Assembly: GCF_028473745.1 (NCBI RefSeq)
Contig: NZ_CP101137.1
Location: 7,447,501 to 7,511,500 of the forward strand
Direction of reading: 5' to 3'
DNA length: 64,000 nt
From: Streptomyces sp. M92
GTDB taxonomy: Bacteria > Actinomycetota > Actinomycetes > Streptomycetales > Streptomycetaceae
Shown here in pieces: positions 1-8,287 of the stretch (position 1 is its first letter; every line of letters starts with the position of its first letter). Position numbers and translations under genes: made by a program. Below the pieces are notes generated by a model. It was given only the letters and a program-made list of their open reading frames with translations, had not been told where the DNA came from and did not search any database.

Positions 1-1
1 G

Positions 2-2077
2 GCGACGGACGCCGAAGCGCCCGTCGGCCGGCCCGCCGGGGTGACCGAGCTGATCCGCTCCGTCAACGGCCCCGTCCGCGACCTCGCCTTCTCCCCGGAC
101 GGCAGCTGGCTCACCTGGTCCCACCCGGGCATCGGGCGCTCCCTGCGGCAGATCAAGATGGCCCGCATCGACGGGAGGAGCGACGGGAAGAACGCGCAGG
201 AGGGCCCGCTCGTCGTCGACGTCACCGACGGACGCTTCGAGGACGAGAACCCGGTCTTCACCCGGGACGGCCGCTACCTCGCCTTCCTCTCCTGGCGCGG
301 CTTCGACCCGGTGTACGACGTGCACACCGGCGACCTCTCCTTCCCGCTGGGCTGCCGCCCCTACCTCGTCCCGCTGTCGTCCGCGACCCCCTCCCCGTTC
401 GCCCTGAACCCGGAGGGCCGCCCCGCCGCCGGCGGCCTGGACCCGTTGGAGGACGAGCCCGGCGAGGGCGGCGCGGTGACCGTCGAGATCGAGGGCCTGG
501 AGTCCCGGGTGACGCCGTTCCCGGTCACCGCCTCCAAGTACTCGGCGCTGTGCCCGGTCGCGGGCGGCGGACTGGTCTGGCTGCGCTGGCCGATCTCGGG
601 CGCGCTCGGCGAGACCTTCGCCAACCCGGCCGACCCGAGCGAGCGGCCCACCCTGGAGCACTTCAACCTCGCCAAGGCGAGGAAGTCCGAACTGGTCGAC
701 CACCTGGACTGGTTCCGCGTCAGCGGCGACGGCAGCCGCCTGGTCGTGCTCGACGAGGGCGACCTGCGCGCCGTACCGGCCACCGAGGCGGGTGACAGCG
801 ACTCGACCACCTGGATCGACCTGCGCCGCATCCTGCACGAGGCCGACCCGGCCGCCGAGTGGCGCCAGGCCTACGACGAGGCCGGCCGGCTGATCCGCGC
901 CTACTTCTGGGACCCCGGCATGTGCGGCATCGACTGGGACGCGGTGCTGGACCAGTACCGTCCGCTGCTCGAACGGGTCGCCACGCCCGACGACTTCGCC
1001 GACCTGCTGCGCGAGGTGCTCGGCGAGCTCGGCACCTCGCACGCCTACGTCGCCGCCGCCCGCCGCAACGAGGGCCCGGCGCACTACCAGCGCTGGCAGG
1101 GCCTGCTCGGCGCCAACCTCGCGTGCCGGGACGGGCACTGGGTGGTCAAGCGCATCCTGCCCGGCGACTCCTCCGACTCCAAGGCCCGCTCCCCGCTGGC
1201 CGGCACGGGCATCCGTGAGGGCGCGGTGCTCACCCACGTGGACGGCCGGCCGGTCGACCCGGTGACGGGGCCGTACCCGCTGCTGGCGGGGGCGGGCGGT
1301 ACGACGGTGGAGCTGACCTTCGCGCCGGGCGAGGGCGGCCCCGGACCGTCCCGCCGGGTCGCCGTCGTCCCGCTGATCGACGAGCGTCCCCTGCGCTACC
1401 AGGACTGGGTGGCCAAACGACGCGAGGTGGTCCGGGAGTTGAGCGGCGGACGCTGCGGCTACCTGCACATCCCCGACATGGGCGGCTCCGGCTGGGCGCA
1501 GTTCAACCGGGACCTGCGCATGGAGGTGTCCCGGCCCGCCCTCATCGTGGACGTGCGCGGCAACGCGGGCGGGCACATCAGCGAGCTGGTCATCGAGAAG
1601 CTGACCCGCACCATCCTGGGCTGGGACCTCACGCGCGACGCCCAGCCGGTGTCGTACACCTCCAACGCCCCGCGCGGGCCGGTCGTGGCGGTCGCGGACG
1701 AGGCGACGTCCTCCGACGGCGACATGATCACGGCCGCGTTCAAGCTGCTGCGGCTCGGCCCGGTCGTCGGACAGCGCACCTGGGGCGGCGTGGTCGGCAT
1801 GACCGGCCGGCACCGCCTCGGCGACGGCACGGTGATCACGGTGCCGATGAACGCGGCCTGGTTCGACGCGTACGGCTGGTCCGTGGAGAACTACGGCGTC
1901 GATCCCGACGTCGAGGCGCTGCGCACCCCGCTGGACTGGGCCGAGGGCCGCTACCCGGTGCTGGAGGAGGCGGTCCGGCTGGCGCTGGAACTGCTGGAGA
2001 GCAACCCGCCCGCCACGCCGCCCGGTTACGACGCCGTGCCCGACCGGTCCCGACCGCCGCTGCCGCCCAGGACCTGA
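2..2077 (+). CDS. Tricorn-like serine protease, C-terminal part (5' end outside window)
   Basis: The frame is open from the left edge, so the gene starts upstream; about 691 of the roughly 1070 residues usual for bacterial tricorn are visible. The first part holds WD-like propeller strands (FSPDGSWLTW, FTRDGRYLAF). A PDZ-like segment follows around nt 1150-1380, then the C1/C2 protease core. Family knowledge places the catalytic His in GTSHAY (nt 1031-1048), the nucleophilic Ser in SSDGD (nt 1709-1723) and a Glu in VENYGVDPD (about nt 1885-1911); all three are present, so the core looks active. Tricorn is a cytosolic processive carboxypeptidase that degrades peptides released by the proteasome or other proteases. 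An internal GTG at 41 is not the real start. Confidence 0.9.
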   Translation, partial: ATDAEAPVGRPAGVTELIRSVNGPVRDLAFSPDGSWLTWSHPGIGRSLRQIKMARIDGRSDGKNAQEGPLVVDVTDGRFEDENPVFTRDGRYLAFLSWRGFDPVYDVHTGDLSFPLGCRPYLVPLSSATPSPFALNPEGRPAAGGLDPLEDEPGEGGAVTVEIEGLESRVTPFPVTASKYSALCPVAGGGLVWLRWPISGALGETFANPADPSERPTLEHFNLAKARKSELVDHLDWFRVSGDGSRLVVLDEGDLRAVPATEAGDSDSTTWIDLRRILHEADPAAEWRQAYDEAGRLIRAYFWDPGMCGIDWDAVLDQYRPLLERVATPDDFADLLREVLGELGTSHAYVAAARRNEGPAHYQRWQGLLGANLACRDGHWVVKRILPGDSSDSKARSPLAGTGIREGAVLTHVDGRPVDPVTGPYPLLAGAGGTTVELTFAPGEGGPGPSRRVAVVPLIDERPLRYQDWVAKRREVVRELSGGRCGYLHIPDMGGSGWAQFNRDLRMEVSRPALIVDVRGNAGGHISELVIEKLTRTILGWDLTRDAQPVSYTSNAPRGPVVAVADEATSSDGDMITAAFKLLRLGPVVGQRTWGGVVGMTGRHRLGDGTVITVPMNAAWFDAYGWSVENYGVDPDVEALRTPLDWAEGRYPVLEEAVRLALELLESNPPATPPGYDAVPDRSRPPLPPRT

Positions 2078-2094
2078 CCCCGCCGGGCCACGCG

Positions 2095-2166
2095 CACGCG
2101 AAAGGGGCGCCCTCCCCGGCGGGAGAGGCGCACGCGAAAAGGGGCGCCCTCCCGGCAGGAGAGGCG
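2095..2166. repeat. Imperfect 36-bp tandem duplication next to a terminator
   Basis: Two adjacent copies, 2095-2130 and 2131-2166, share the order CACGCG, A-tract, GGGGCGCC, CTCC, GGGAGAGGCG with only a few differences. Only the second copy is followed by the arm that completes a hairpin, so the duplication looks like a partial copy of the terminator. Confidence 0.7.
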
Positions 2167-2172
2167 CCCCTT
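2139..2172. terminator. Bidirectional intrinsic terminator
   Basis: Arms AAGGGGCGCC (2139-2148) and GGCGCCCCTT (2163-2172) pair perfectly over 10 bp. CTCC and GGAG inside the loop can extend the stem. It lies between the convergent tricorn gene and the 66-aa gene and has A/T tracts on both sides, so it can serve both strands. Confidence 0.8.
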
Positions 2173-2190
2173 CAGCCCAGCGGCAGCGCG

Positions 2191-2391
2191 TCAGGCGTCG
2201 TAGCTGCTCTCGAAGCGCTCGTCCTCGTCGCGGCGGCGGCGCGAGGCCGGGTCCATCCCGTCCTCGTCGCGGCGGCGGTCGCGGTCGCGGTCCTCGCGGT
2301 TCGGGAACTGCTCCCGGGCCTGGTCGGCCCGCTGCTTGCCCTGCTGCTGCATGCGCTCGGCCTTGTCCTGGAACTGGTCCTTGATACCCAT
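2191..2391 (-). CDS. Small highly charged protein, 66 aa
   Basis: The protein is almost entirely hydrophilic. An N-terminal Gln/Lys-rich helix (GIKDQFQDKAERMQQQGK) precedes a run of Arg/Asp/Glu (NREDRDRDRRRDEDG) and an acidic C-terminus. There is no membrane segment or signal peptide. The start is ATG at 2391, chosen because AGGAGTG lies about 8 nt upstream. Small CsbD-like or coiled charged proteins of this kind are common in Streptomyces, but I do not recognise a specific family and give no function. It precedes the terminator at 2139 and is separate from the oxidoreductase operon. Confidence 0.75.
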   Translation of the reverse strand: MGIKDQFQDKAERMQQQGKQRADQAREQFPNREDRDRDRRRDEDGMDPASRRRRDEDERFESSYDA

Positions 2392-2479
2392 GTGGGTTCA
2401 CTCCTGTGCTGATCGGGCCCGACCGGATCGGCCGGGCGCTCGATCAGATTCACACGGGCGGTGACCGTACGCATGTCGA

Positions 2480-3373
2480 TCACTTACGGACTGTAGCGGG
2501 CCCCGATCGCTGCTGTTCGTCGGCGGCTCCGCCGGCCCCGACCAGCCCGACCCGCAGCCCGTCCAGCCGGTCCCCGAAGCGCCGCATCTCGCGCTGTCCG
2601 ACGGTGCCGATGAGGGCCGGCAGGTACCCGCGCACGCCCTGCATGCCGCGCAGCCACCACTGCCCGTAGACGTGTGCCGAGCGGCGCTCGATGCCCTCCA
2701 CCAGCCGGTCCACAGCCGGGCCCAGCGGATAGGTCTTGTTGGACGGCCAGGGCAGCCGCTGCCGCAGCTCGCGCATCACGTCGTCCCGGTCGGCGCCGCG
2801 CACCATGTCCGTGTCGGTCCACGACAGATAGCCGACGCCGACCTTCACGCCCCGGTGCCCGACCTCCCCGCGCAGACTGTGCGCGTACGCCTCCACACCG
2901 GACTTGGAGGCGCAGTAGGCCGACATCATCGGCGCCGGCGTGATCGCGGCGAGGGACGCGACCTGGAGCAGGTAGCCGCGGCTCTCCAGCAGCGCCGGCA
3001 GGAAGGCGCGGGCCGTCACCGCCGAGCCGATCAGGTTGACCTCGATCACCCGGCGCCAGGACTCCGGGTCGGACTCGACGAACGGACCGCCGGTGGCCAC
3101 ACCGGCGTTGGCGACGACGACGTCGACCCGGCCGAACCGTTCCTTCACCCGCGCCGCCACCTCGGCCATCGCCACGTGGTCGGTGACGTCGGCGTGCCAG
3201 TGGTCGCTCTCGCTGTGCAGCCGGGCCGACACCTGCTTCAGCGCGTCCGGCTCCAGCCCGACCAGGGCCACCTTCACCCCGCGCGCGGACAGCTTGCGGG
3301 CCAGCAGCTCCCCGACGCCCCGCGCGGCTCCCGTGACGACGGCGACGCGCCCTTCCAGGCTCACCCTGCTCAT
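2480..3373 (-). CDS. Short-chain dehydrogenase/reductase
   Basis: This 297-aa classical SDR has the cofactor motif TGAARGVG at residues 14-21, NAG at 89-91, Ser140 and the YCASK motif giving Tyr153 and Lys157. The NAD(P)-binding fold is complete. Start ATG 3373 overlaps the stop of the hydrolase as ATGA, so the two are translationally coupled. It is the last gene of a BVMO-hydrolase-SDR operon. The same trio occurs in the mycobacterial mymA locus (Rv3083-Rv3085), where it acts on lipid or envelope-linked substrates. By inference this enzyme interconverts an alcohol and ketone in series with the monooxygenase and esterase. The actual substrate is unknown. Confidence 0.88.
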   Translation of the reverse strand: MSRVSLEGRVAVVTGAARGVGELLARKLSARGVKVALVGLEPDALKQVSARLHSESDHWHADVTDHVAMAEVAARVKERFGRVDVVVANAGVATGGPFVESDPESWRRVIEVNLIGSAVTARAFLPALLESRGYLLQVASLAAITPAPMMSAYCASKSGVEAYAHSLRGEVGHRGVKVGVGYLSWTDTDMVRGADRDDVMRELRQRLPWPSNKTYPLGPAVDRLVEGIERRSAHVYGQWWLRGMQGVRGYLPALIGTVGQREMRRFGDRLDGLRVGLVGAGGAADEQQRSGPATVRK

Positions 3374-4314
3374 GCGATCTCCTCGGCGTGTACGGCGGAT
3401 TCGGTGCGGTCGGCGCGGACGTAGGTGCCGACGAGAGCGCGTATCTTCCCGGTGACCAGGTCCGGCGCCTCCACCGGCGTCATGTGGCCGAGGCCCGGAA
3501 GCTCCGTCAGCCCCACGCAGTTCGGCAGCGCGGCGGTCAGCGAGCGGGCGTGCACGGGCGGGGTCAGCCGGTCGGCGGTGCCGACGACTATCTCCACCGG
3601 CATCCGCAACTCCCGCACGCCGTGGTCCAGGTCGAGCAGGTCCAGCACCTCGGACCAGGCGCGGCGCACCCGGGCCGGGCAGGCATGCACGGTCCGGGCG
3701 CACGCCTCTACCATCTCCGGCGCCGAACCCGCGCCCATCGTCCCGTACTTGAGTATGCGGCGCGCGAGCGGCGTGACCGGCCCGAGCGGCGCCCGGGAGC
3801 CGAGGACCCGCCGGGTCAGCCAGGTCCGCACCCGCCCCGCACCGAACGGCAGCACGGTCGCGGACTCCACCAGCCGCGAACTGCCGGTACTGCACAGCAG
3901 GACCGCCGCCGCGTGCTCGCGCACCTTGGGCCGGGTCGCCGCGGCCATCACGGTCATGCCGCCCATGGAGTGCCCGGCGATCACGGCCCGTTCACCCGGC
4001 GCGAGCGTGGCCTCCAGCACGGCCTCGAGGTCGTCGGCGAGGGGCTCGGTGCCGCAGGCCGGGTTGGCCGGGCTGCGGCCGTGGCCGCGCTGGTCGTAGG
4101 CGATGACCCGGTGGTCGGTGGCGAGCGCGCGGATCTGCGCCGCCCAGAAGGCGGTCGAGCAGCACCAGCCGTGCGAGAGGACGACCGCGGGCGCGTCCTC
4201 GGGGCCGTGCACCTCGACGTGTATGCGGGCGCCGTCGGCGGCGGTGACGGTCAGCTCACGGGCCGGGGCGGGCGGGGCGTACGGCCCGGCGGAGACGTGC
4301 ATGAGGCGGCTCAC
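3370..4314 (-). CDS. Alpha/beta hydrolase, esterase-like
   Basis: This 314-aa alpha/beta hydrolase has an oxyanion HGW motif near residue 49 and the nucleophile elbow GHSMG with Ser116. The acid is probably in GTADRLTPP and the histidine in GLGHMTP near the C-terminus. Start GTG 4314 overlaps the TGA of the monooxygenase (GTGA). An ATG at 4302 is possible but would lose the coupling. It lies between a Baeyer-Villiger monooxygenase and an SDR. By inference it hydrolyses the ester or lactone made by the monooxygenase. It has no signal peptide. Confidence 0.88.
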   Translation of the reverse strand: MSRLMHVSAGPYAPPAPARELTVTAADGARIHVEVHGPEDAPAVVLSHGWCCSTAFWAAQIRALATDHRVIAYDQRGHGRSPANPACGTEPLADDLEAVLEATLAPGERAVIAGHSMGGMTVMAAATRPKVREHAAAVLLCSTGSSRLVESATVLPFGAGRVRTWLTRRVLGSRAPLGPVTPLARRILKYGTMGAGSAPEMVEACARTVHACPARVRRAWSEVLDLLDLDHGVRELRMPVEIVVGTADRLTPPVHARSLTAALPNCVGLTELPGLGHMTPVEAPDLVTGKIRALVGTYVRADRTESAVHAEEIA

Positions 4315-5849
4315 GCGCTCACCTCCGCGCCCGCGTCCGCGTCCGCGCCGGGGGCGGCCTTGGCGACGGCCGGGCGCAGCACCTCGTACTCCCCCAGGTC
4401 CACCCGCCTGGTCGCCCGCCGGAACTCGGCGGTCGTGCCGGGCCACACGGTGGTGTTGCGGCCGCTGGCGTCCAGGTACCAGCTGGTGCAGCCGCCGGTG
4501 TTCCACACGGTGCGCTTCATGCGCTCCTGCACCCGGTGGTTCCAGTTCCGTACGGCGGCGGGGCGGGCGTCGAGGGCGACCCGGCCGCCGAGGACGTTCA
4601 GCTGGCGCAGGTAGTCCGCCAGGTAGTTCAGCTGCGACTCGATCATCAGGATCATCGACGAGTTCCCCAGGCCGGTGTTGGGCCCGATGATCGTCATCCA
4701 GTTGGGGAAGCCGGCCGCCGAGGCGCCGCGCAGCGCCTCCATGCCGCCCTTCCAGGTCTCGGCGAGGGTCCGCCCGTCGGCGCCCACGACCCGCTCCGCG
4801 ATGGGCATGTCGGTGACGTGGAAACCGGTGCCGAAGATGATCACGTCGGCCTCGGTCTCGGTGCCGTCGGCGGCGACCAGGGTGGAGCCGCGCACCTCGC
4901 TCAGCCCGCCGGCGACGACGTCCACGTTCGGCTGGGCGAGCGCCGGATAGTACGTGCTCGACAGCAGGATGCGCTTGCAGCCGATGCGGTAGTCCGGGGT
5001 GAGCTTGGCTCGCAGGGCCGGGTCCTTGATGGCGGAGGCCATGTTGCGCTTGGCGATCTGCTCGACGAAGCCCAGCTCGCCCGGGTGCTTGGTGAACGCC
5101 TGCACCTGGAGTTCGCGGATGCCCCACAGCAGCCCGCGCCGCAGCTTGGTGGTGACGGGCAGCGCCCGGTGCAGGGCGCGCTCGGCGCCGCTGATCTCCC
5201 GGTCCATGCGGGGCATCACCCAGGCCGGGGTGCGCTGGAAGAGGGTGAGGTGACCGGCCTTCGGCTGGATGGACGGCACGATCTGGATGGCGGAGGCGCC
5301 GGTGCCGATCATGGCGACGCGCTTGCCGGCGAGGTCGTACTCGTGGTCCCAGCGGGCGGAGTGGAAGACCTTGCCGGGGAAGGAGTCCAGGCCCGGGATG
5401 TCGGGCACCTTCGGGTCGGACAGCGGCCCGCTCGCGGACACGACGACGTCGGCGGTGAGGTTCCCGCTCGCCGTCTCGATCTCCCACCGCAGGTGCTCGC
5501 CGTCCCACGCCATCCGCTTCACCTCCGAGTCGAAGCGGATGTGCGGGCGCAGCCCGAAGGTGTCGGTCACGTGCTCCAGGTAGGCGCGGATGTGCTCCTG
5601 CCCGGAGAAGGTGCGCGGCCAGTCGGGATTGGGCGCGAAGGAGAACGAGTACAGATGGGACGGCACGTCACAGGCGCACCCGGGATAGCTGTTGTCACGC
5701 CAGGTCCCGCCGACGCTCCCCGCCCGTTCCAAAACGACGAAGTCGGTGATCCCCTCGCGCCGCAGCCGCACGGCGGCCCCCAGCCCGCCGAAACCGGACC
5801 CGATCACCGCCACCCGCACGTGTTCTTGAACCTGCTCGTGCTCGGCCAT
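4311..5849 (-). CDS. Flavin-containing Baeyer-Villiger-type monooxygenase
   Basis: The 512-aa protein has an FAD-binding GSGFGG at residues 17-22 and an NADPH-binding GTGASA near 182-187. The Baeyer-Villiger fingerprint FxGxxxHxxxWD is present as FPGKVFHSARWD (157-168). The family inserts oxygen next to a carbonyl, turning ketones into esters or lactones. Start ATG 5849 has GGAGG about 10 nt upstream. It is the first gene of the operon, followed by the hydrolase (GTGA overlap) and the SDR (ATGA overlap). The upstream region holds a MerR-type promoter (5871-5900), so the divergent MerR protein is the likely regulator. Confidence 0.9.
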   Translation of the reverse strand: MAEHEQVQEHVRVAVIGSGFGGLGAAVRLRREGITDFVVLERAGSVGGTWRDNSYPGCACDVPSHLYSFSFAPNPDWPRTFSGQEHIRAYLEHVTDTFGLRPHIRFDSEVKRMAWDGEHLRWEIETASGNLTADVVVSASGPLSDPKVPDIPGLDSFPGKVFHSARWDHEYDLAGKRVAMIGTGASAIQIVPSIQPKAGHLTLFQRTPAWVMPRMDREISGAERALHRALPVTTKLRRGLLWGIRELQVQAFTKHPGELGFVEQIAKRNMASAIKDPALRAKLTPDYRIGCKRILLSSTYYPALAQPNVDVVAGGLSEVRGSTLVAADGTETEADVIIFGTGFHVTDMPIAERVVGADGRTLAETWKGGMEALRGASAAGFPNWMTIIGPNTGLGNSSMILMIESQLNYLADYLRQLNVLGGRVALDARPAAVRNWNHRVQERMKRTVWNTGGCTSWYLDASGRNTTVWPGTTAEFRRATRRVDLGEYEVLRPAVAKAAPGADADAGAEVSA

Positions 5850-5870
5850 CCCGAAGCCTCCACGCGTCGC

Positions 5871-5900
5871 CTAGAACTCTGCCAGTGAACACTGGCGCAA
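5871..5900 (-). promoter_or_regulatory. MerR-type promoter with dyad between -35 and -10
   Basis: On the minus strand, -35 TTGCGC (5895-5900) and -10 TTCTAG (5871-5876) are separated by 18 nt. The 16-nt palindrome GCCAGTG-TT-CACTGGC (5881-5896) lies across the spacer. A dyad in a lengthened spacer is the classical layout of a MerR-activated promoter. A second smaller dyad TACCG-A-CGGTA (5954-5964) lies just upstream of the merR start. Assignment to the MerR at 5983 is inference from position. Confidence 0.6.
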
Positions 5901-5982
5901 TGGGGAGAGTAGAGCAGCACCGTACTGATGGGTAGGGGGTGGACGAGGAAAGTTACCGACGGTACGCCGTAGGCTCGACGCC

Positions 5983-6651
5983 GTGACCGAGAAGCGCGAA
6001 TACCGCATGGAGGAACTGGCCCGGCTGGCCGGCATCACGGTGCGCACCCTGCGCTTCTACCGCGAACGCAGACTGATCCCGCCGCCCCGCCGCGAGGGCC
6101 GCATCGCCTGGTACGACGACCACCACCTGGCCCGCCTGCGCACCATCGCCGCCCTCCTGGAACGCGGCCACACCCTCAGCGGCATCGCGGAACTCGCCGA
6201 CGCCTTCGACCACGGACGCGACGTCGGCGACCTGCTCGGCTACGGCGAACCCACCGAGGAGACCCCGGTCCGCCTCACCCCCGAGGAACTCGCCGCCCGC
6301 TTCGAAGGCCAGGTCACCCCCGAGAACCTGGCCGCCGCCATGGACCTCGGCTACGTCGGCACCGACGGCGACGAGATCGTCCACATAAGCCACCGCCTGC
6401 TGGAGGTCTCCTCCGCCCTGGTCCGCGAGGGCATCCCCCTCGGCGAGGTCCTCCAGGCCGGCGCCCGCGTCCGCGAACACGCCGACGCCCTGGCCGACCT
6501 CTTCGCCGACCTGATCCTCCGCCACGCCCCCGACGAACAACTCGACCGCCTGCGCCCGCTCGCCCGCAGCGTGGTGGAGGCGGAACTGTCCCTGGCGATG
6601 GACCGGCGGGTACGGAAGAAGAGCGGCGACGAAGGACCGCCCGTGGGCTAG
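5983..6651 (+). CDS. MerR-family transcriptional regulator
   Basis: The protein is 222 aa from GTG 5983. The N-terminus reads as a MerR winged helix (YRMEELARLAGITVRTLRFYRERRLIPPP, shown here in pieces: YRMEELARLAG, TLRFYRERRLI), followed by a long dimer helix and a C-terminal helical region with no metal-binding cysteines. It is divergent from the BVMO operon and separated by 133 bp containing a MerR-like promoter, so it probably activates that operon in response to an organic ligand. Its TAG stop (6649-6651) lies inside the left inverted repeat of the element at 6648-6901, so its C-terminal end may have been set by that insertion. Confidence 0.88.
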   Translation: MTEKREYRMEELARLAGITVRTLRFYRERRLIPPPRREGRIAWYDDHHLARLRTIAALLERGHTLSGIAELADAFDHGRDVGDLLGYGEPTEETPVRLTPEELAARFEGQVTPENLAAAMDLGYVGTDGDEIVHISHRLLEVSSALVREGIPLGEVLQAGARVREHADALADLFADLILRHAPDEQLDRLRPLARSVVEAELSLAMDRRVRKKSGDEGPPVG

Positions 6652-6901
6652 GGCCTGCCCGGCGGATCAGGTCGCAGGAAAGGTGCGGAGACTGATCAGT
6701 GCAGGTGAGCGGGGTCTGGTGCGTCCAGCTGCAAGGCGGAGGAGGGCGTCGACGCGATGGCCCCCCGCGCGAGCGCAGTCGAGCGTGGGGGAGTCGGCAA
6801 CCGACGACAACGCCGCTGGGGGCACCTCCCACGCCCTTCAGGCAGTGGGGGAGGGCGTGCCGACCCCGCGTCTGCGGCATGATCCGCCGAGCAGGCCCTA
6901 G
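6648..6901. mobile_element. 254-bp MITE-like element with 22-bp terminal inverted repeats
   Basis: The left end CTAGGGCCTGCCCGGCGGAT(CA) (6648-6669) and the right end, read in reverse complement (6880-6901), match over 22 nt with one mismatch. The interior has no convincing ORF but has imperfect hairpins around the GGGGGAG and CCTCCCAC blocks. The outermost CTAG provides the TAG stop of merR on the left and the TAG stop of the exonuclease gene on the right. I recall similar GGGCCTGC..CGGCGGATCA repeats from other Streptomyces intergenic regions. It has no transposase, so mobilisation would need help from elsewhere. Confidence 0.7.
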
Positions 6902-7701
6902 CGGTCGTAGACGACCGTCACGGGCGCGTGGTCCGACCACCGCTCGGCGTGCGTGGCGGCCCGCTCGACGTACCCCTTGACGGCCTTGTCCGCCAGCCCC
7001 TGCGTGGACAGGTGGTAGTCGATCCTCCAGCCTGAATCGTTGTCGAAGGCCCGCCCCCGGTACGACCACCACGAGTACGGCCCCTCGACGTCCGGGTGCA
7101 GGGCGCGCACGACATCCACGTACCCGCCCTCGGCGGGGTCCAGGACCCGGCTCAGCCACTCCCGTTCCTCCGGCAGGAACCCGGAGTTCTTCTTGTTGGC
7201 GCGCCAGTTCTTCAGGTCGGCCTCGTGGTGGGCGATGTTCCAGTCGCCGCAGACGACGACCTCGCGGCCGTCGGCGGCGGCGCGCTCGCGCAGTTCCTTG
7301 AGATAGGTCAGGAACTCGCCCATGAAGCGGAGCTTCTCGTCCTGGCGCTCGGTGCCGACCTCGCCGGAGGGGAGGTAGAGGGAGGCGACCGTCACACCGG
7401 GCAGGTCGGCCTCGACGTAGCGGCCGCTGGTGTCGAACTCCGTCGAGCCGAAGCCGACCTGGACGCGGTCGGGCTCGCGACGGGTGTAGAGCGAGACGCC
7501 GGCCCGGCCCTTGGCGGCGGCGGGGGCGTGCGTGACGTGCCAGCCGTCGGGGGTGCGGACGTGTTCGGGCAGCTGCTGGGGCTCGGCCCGCACCTCCTGG
7601 AGGCACAGCACGTCGGCGGAGGTGTCCGCGAGCCACTCCACGAAGCCCTTCTTCGCGGCGGCACGCAGACCGTTCACATTCACGGAGGTCACGGTGAGCA
7701 C
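6898..7701 (-). CDS. xthA: Exodeoxyribonuclease III family AP endonuclease
   Basis: This 267-aa member of the exonuclease-endonuclease-phosphatase fold is in the ExoIII/Xth subfamily. Visible active-site blocks are SVNVNGLRA, the metal-binding Glu in LCLQEVRAE, GDWNIAHHEADL, RIDYHLST and SDHAPV near the end. It would cleave at abasic sites and degrade DNA 3' to 5' in base excision repair. Start GTG 7701 was chosen because the frame upstream loses family similarity; no good ribosome binding site is visible, so the start is uncertain by a few codons. The stop codon lies in the inverted repeat of the MITE-like element. Confidence 0.9.
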   Translation of the reverse strand: MLTVTSVNVNGLRAAAKKGFVEWLADTSADVLCLQEVRAEPQQLPEHVRTPDGWHVTHAPAAAKGRAGVSLYTRREPDRVQVGFGSTEFDTSGRYVEADLPGVTVASLYLPSGEVGTERQDEKLRFMGEFLTYLKELRERAAADGREVVVCGDWNIAHHEADLKNWRANKKNSGFLPEEREWLSRVLDPAEGGYVDVVRALHPDVEGPYSWWSYRGRAFDNDSGWRIDYHLSTQGLADKAVKGYVERAATHAERWSDHAPVTVVYDR

Positions 7702-7770
7702 CAGGGCACGATACCGGCACACTGGACGGTGCCCCGATCCCGGATCCCGCATCGATATACGGTAGGTAGC

Positions 7771-8271
7771 ATGAACATACGCCGGGTGCCCTTCGACCAC
7801 CCCGACGCCCTGAAGCTCAACGACGAGGTCCAGGCCGAGTACCACGTCCGCTACGGCGACGGCGGCGACGCCACCGAGCTGGCCGCGTCGGACTTCGCGC
7901 CGCCGAACGGCCTCTACCTGATCGCGTACGACGAGAACGACGTCCCGGTCGCCTCCGGCGGCTGGCGCAGCCAGGACGCCAACGACGAGGGCAACCTCGA
8001 CGGGGACGCCGAGCTCAAGCGGATGTTCGTCATCGAACAGGTGCGCGGCCGCGGGCTGGCCCGCCGCATCCTGGCGGCCCTGGAGGAGGACGCCCGTGCG
8101 GCGGGCCGGGCCCGCATGGTGCTGGAGACCGGGACCAAGCAGCCGGAGGCGGTGGCCCTGTACACGTCCAGCGGCTACGAGCCGTGCGGGAAGTTCGGCT
8201 ACTACCGGTTCCACGAGGAGAGCCTCTGCTACGCGAAGGCTCTTCGGACTCCGGCTCCGCAGGTCCCGTAG
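7771..8271 (+). CDS. GNAT-family N-acetyltransferase
   Basis: The protein is 166 aa from ATG 7771, with GGTAGGTAGC immediately upstream. The acetyl-CoA site reads MFVIEQVRGRGLARRIL (Q/R-x-x-G-x-G/A), and the C-terminal fold shows ALYTSSGYEPCGKFGYY, typical of GNAT enzymes. The substrate is not predictable. It is divergent from the exonuclease gene, with a 69-bp gap between the two starts, and stands alone. Confidence 0.85.
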   Translation: MNIRRVPFDHPDALKLNDEVQAEYHVRYGDGGDATELAASDFAPPNGLYLIAYDENDVPVASGGWRSQDANDEGNLDGDAELKRMFVIEQVRGRGLARRILAALEEDARAAGRARMVLETGTKQPEAVALYTSSGYEPCGKFGYYRFHEESLCYAKALRTPAPQVP

Positions 8272-8287
8272 GCCCCTGGGGCGACCG

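Noticed and set aside
3370..5508. 712-codon frame extending the hydrolase upstream through the monooxygenase gene
   Set aside because: Only the part after GTG 4314 is hydrolase; the remainder is Arg/Gly/Pro-rich out-of-frame sequence of the BVMO gene.
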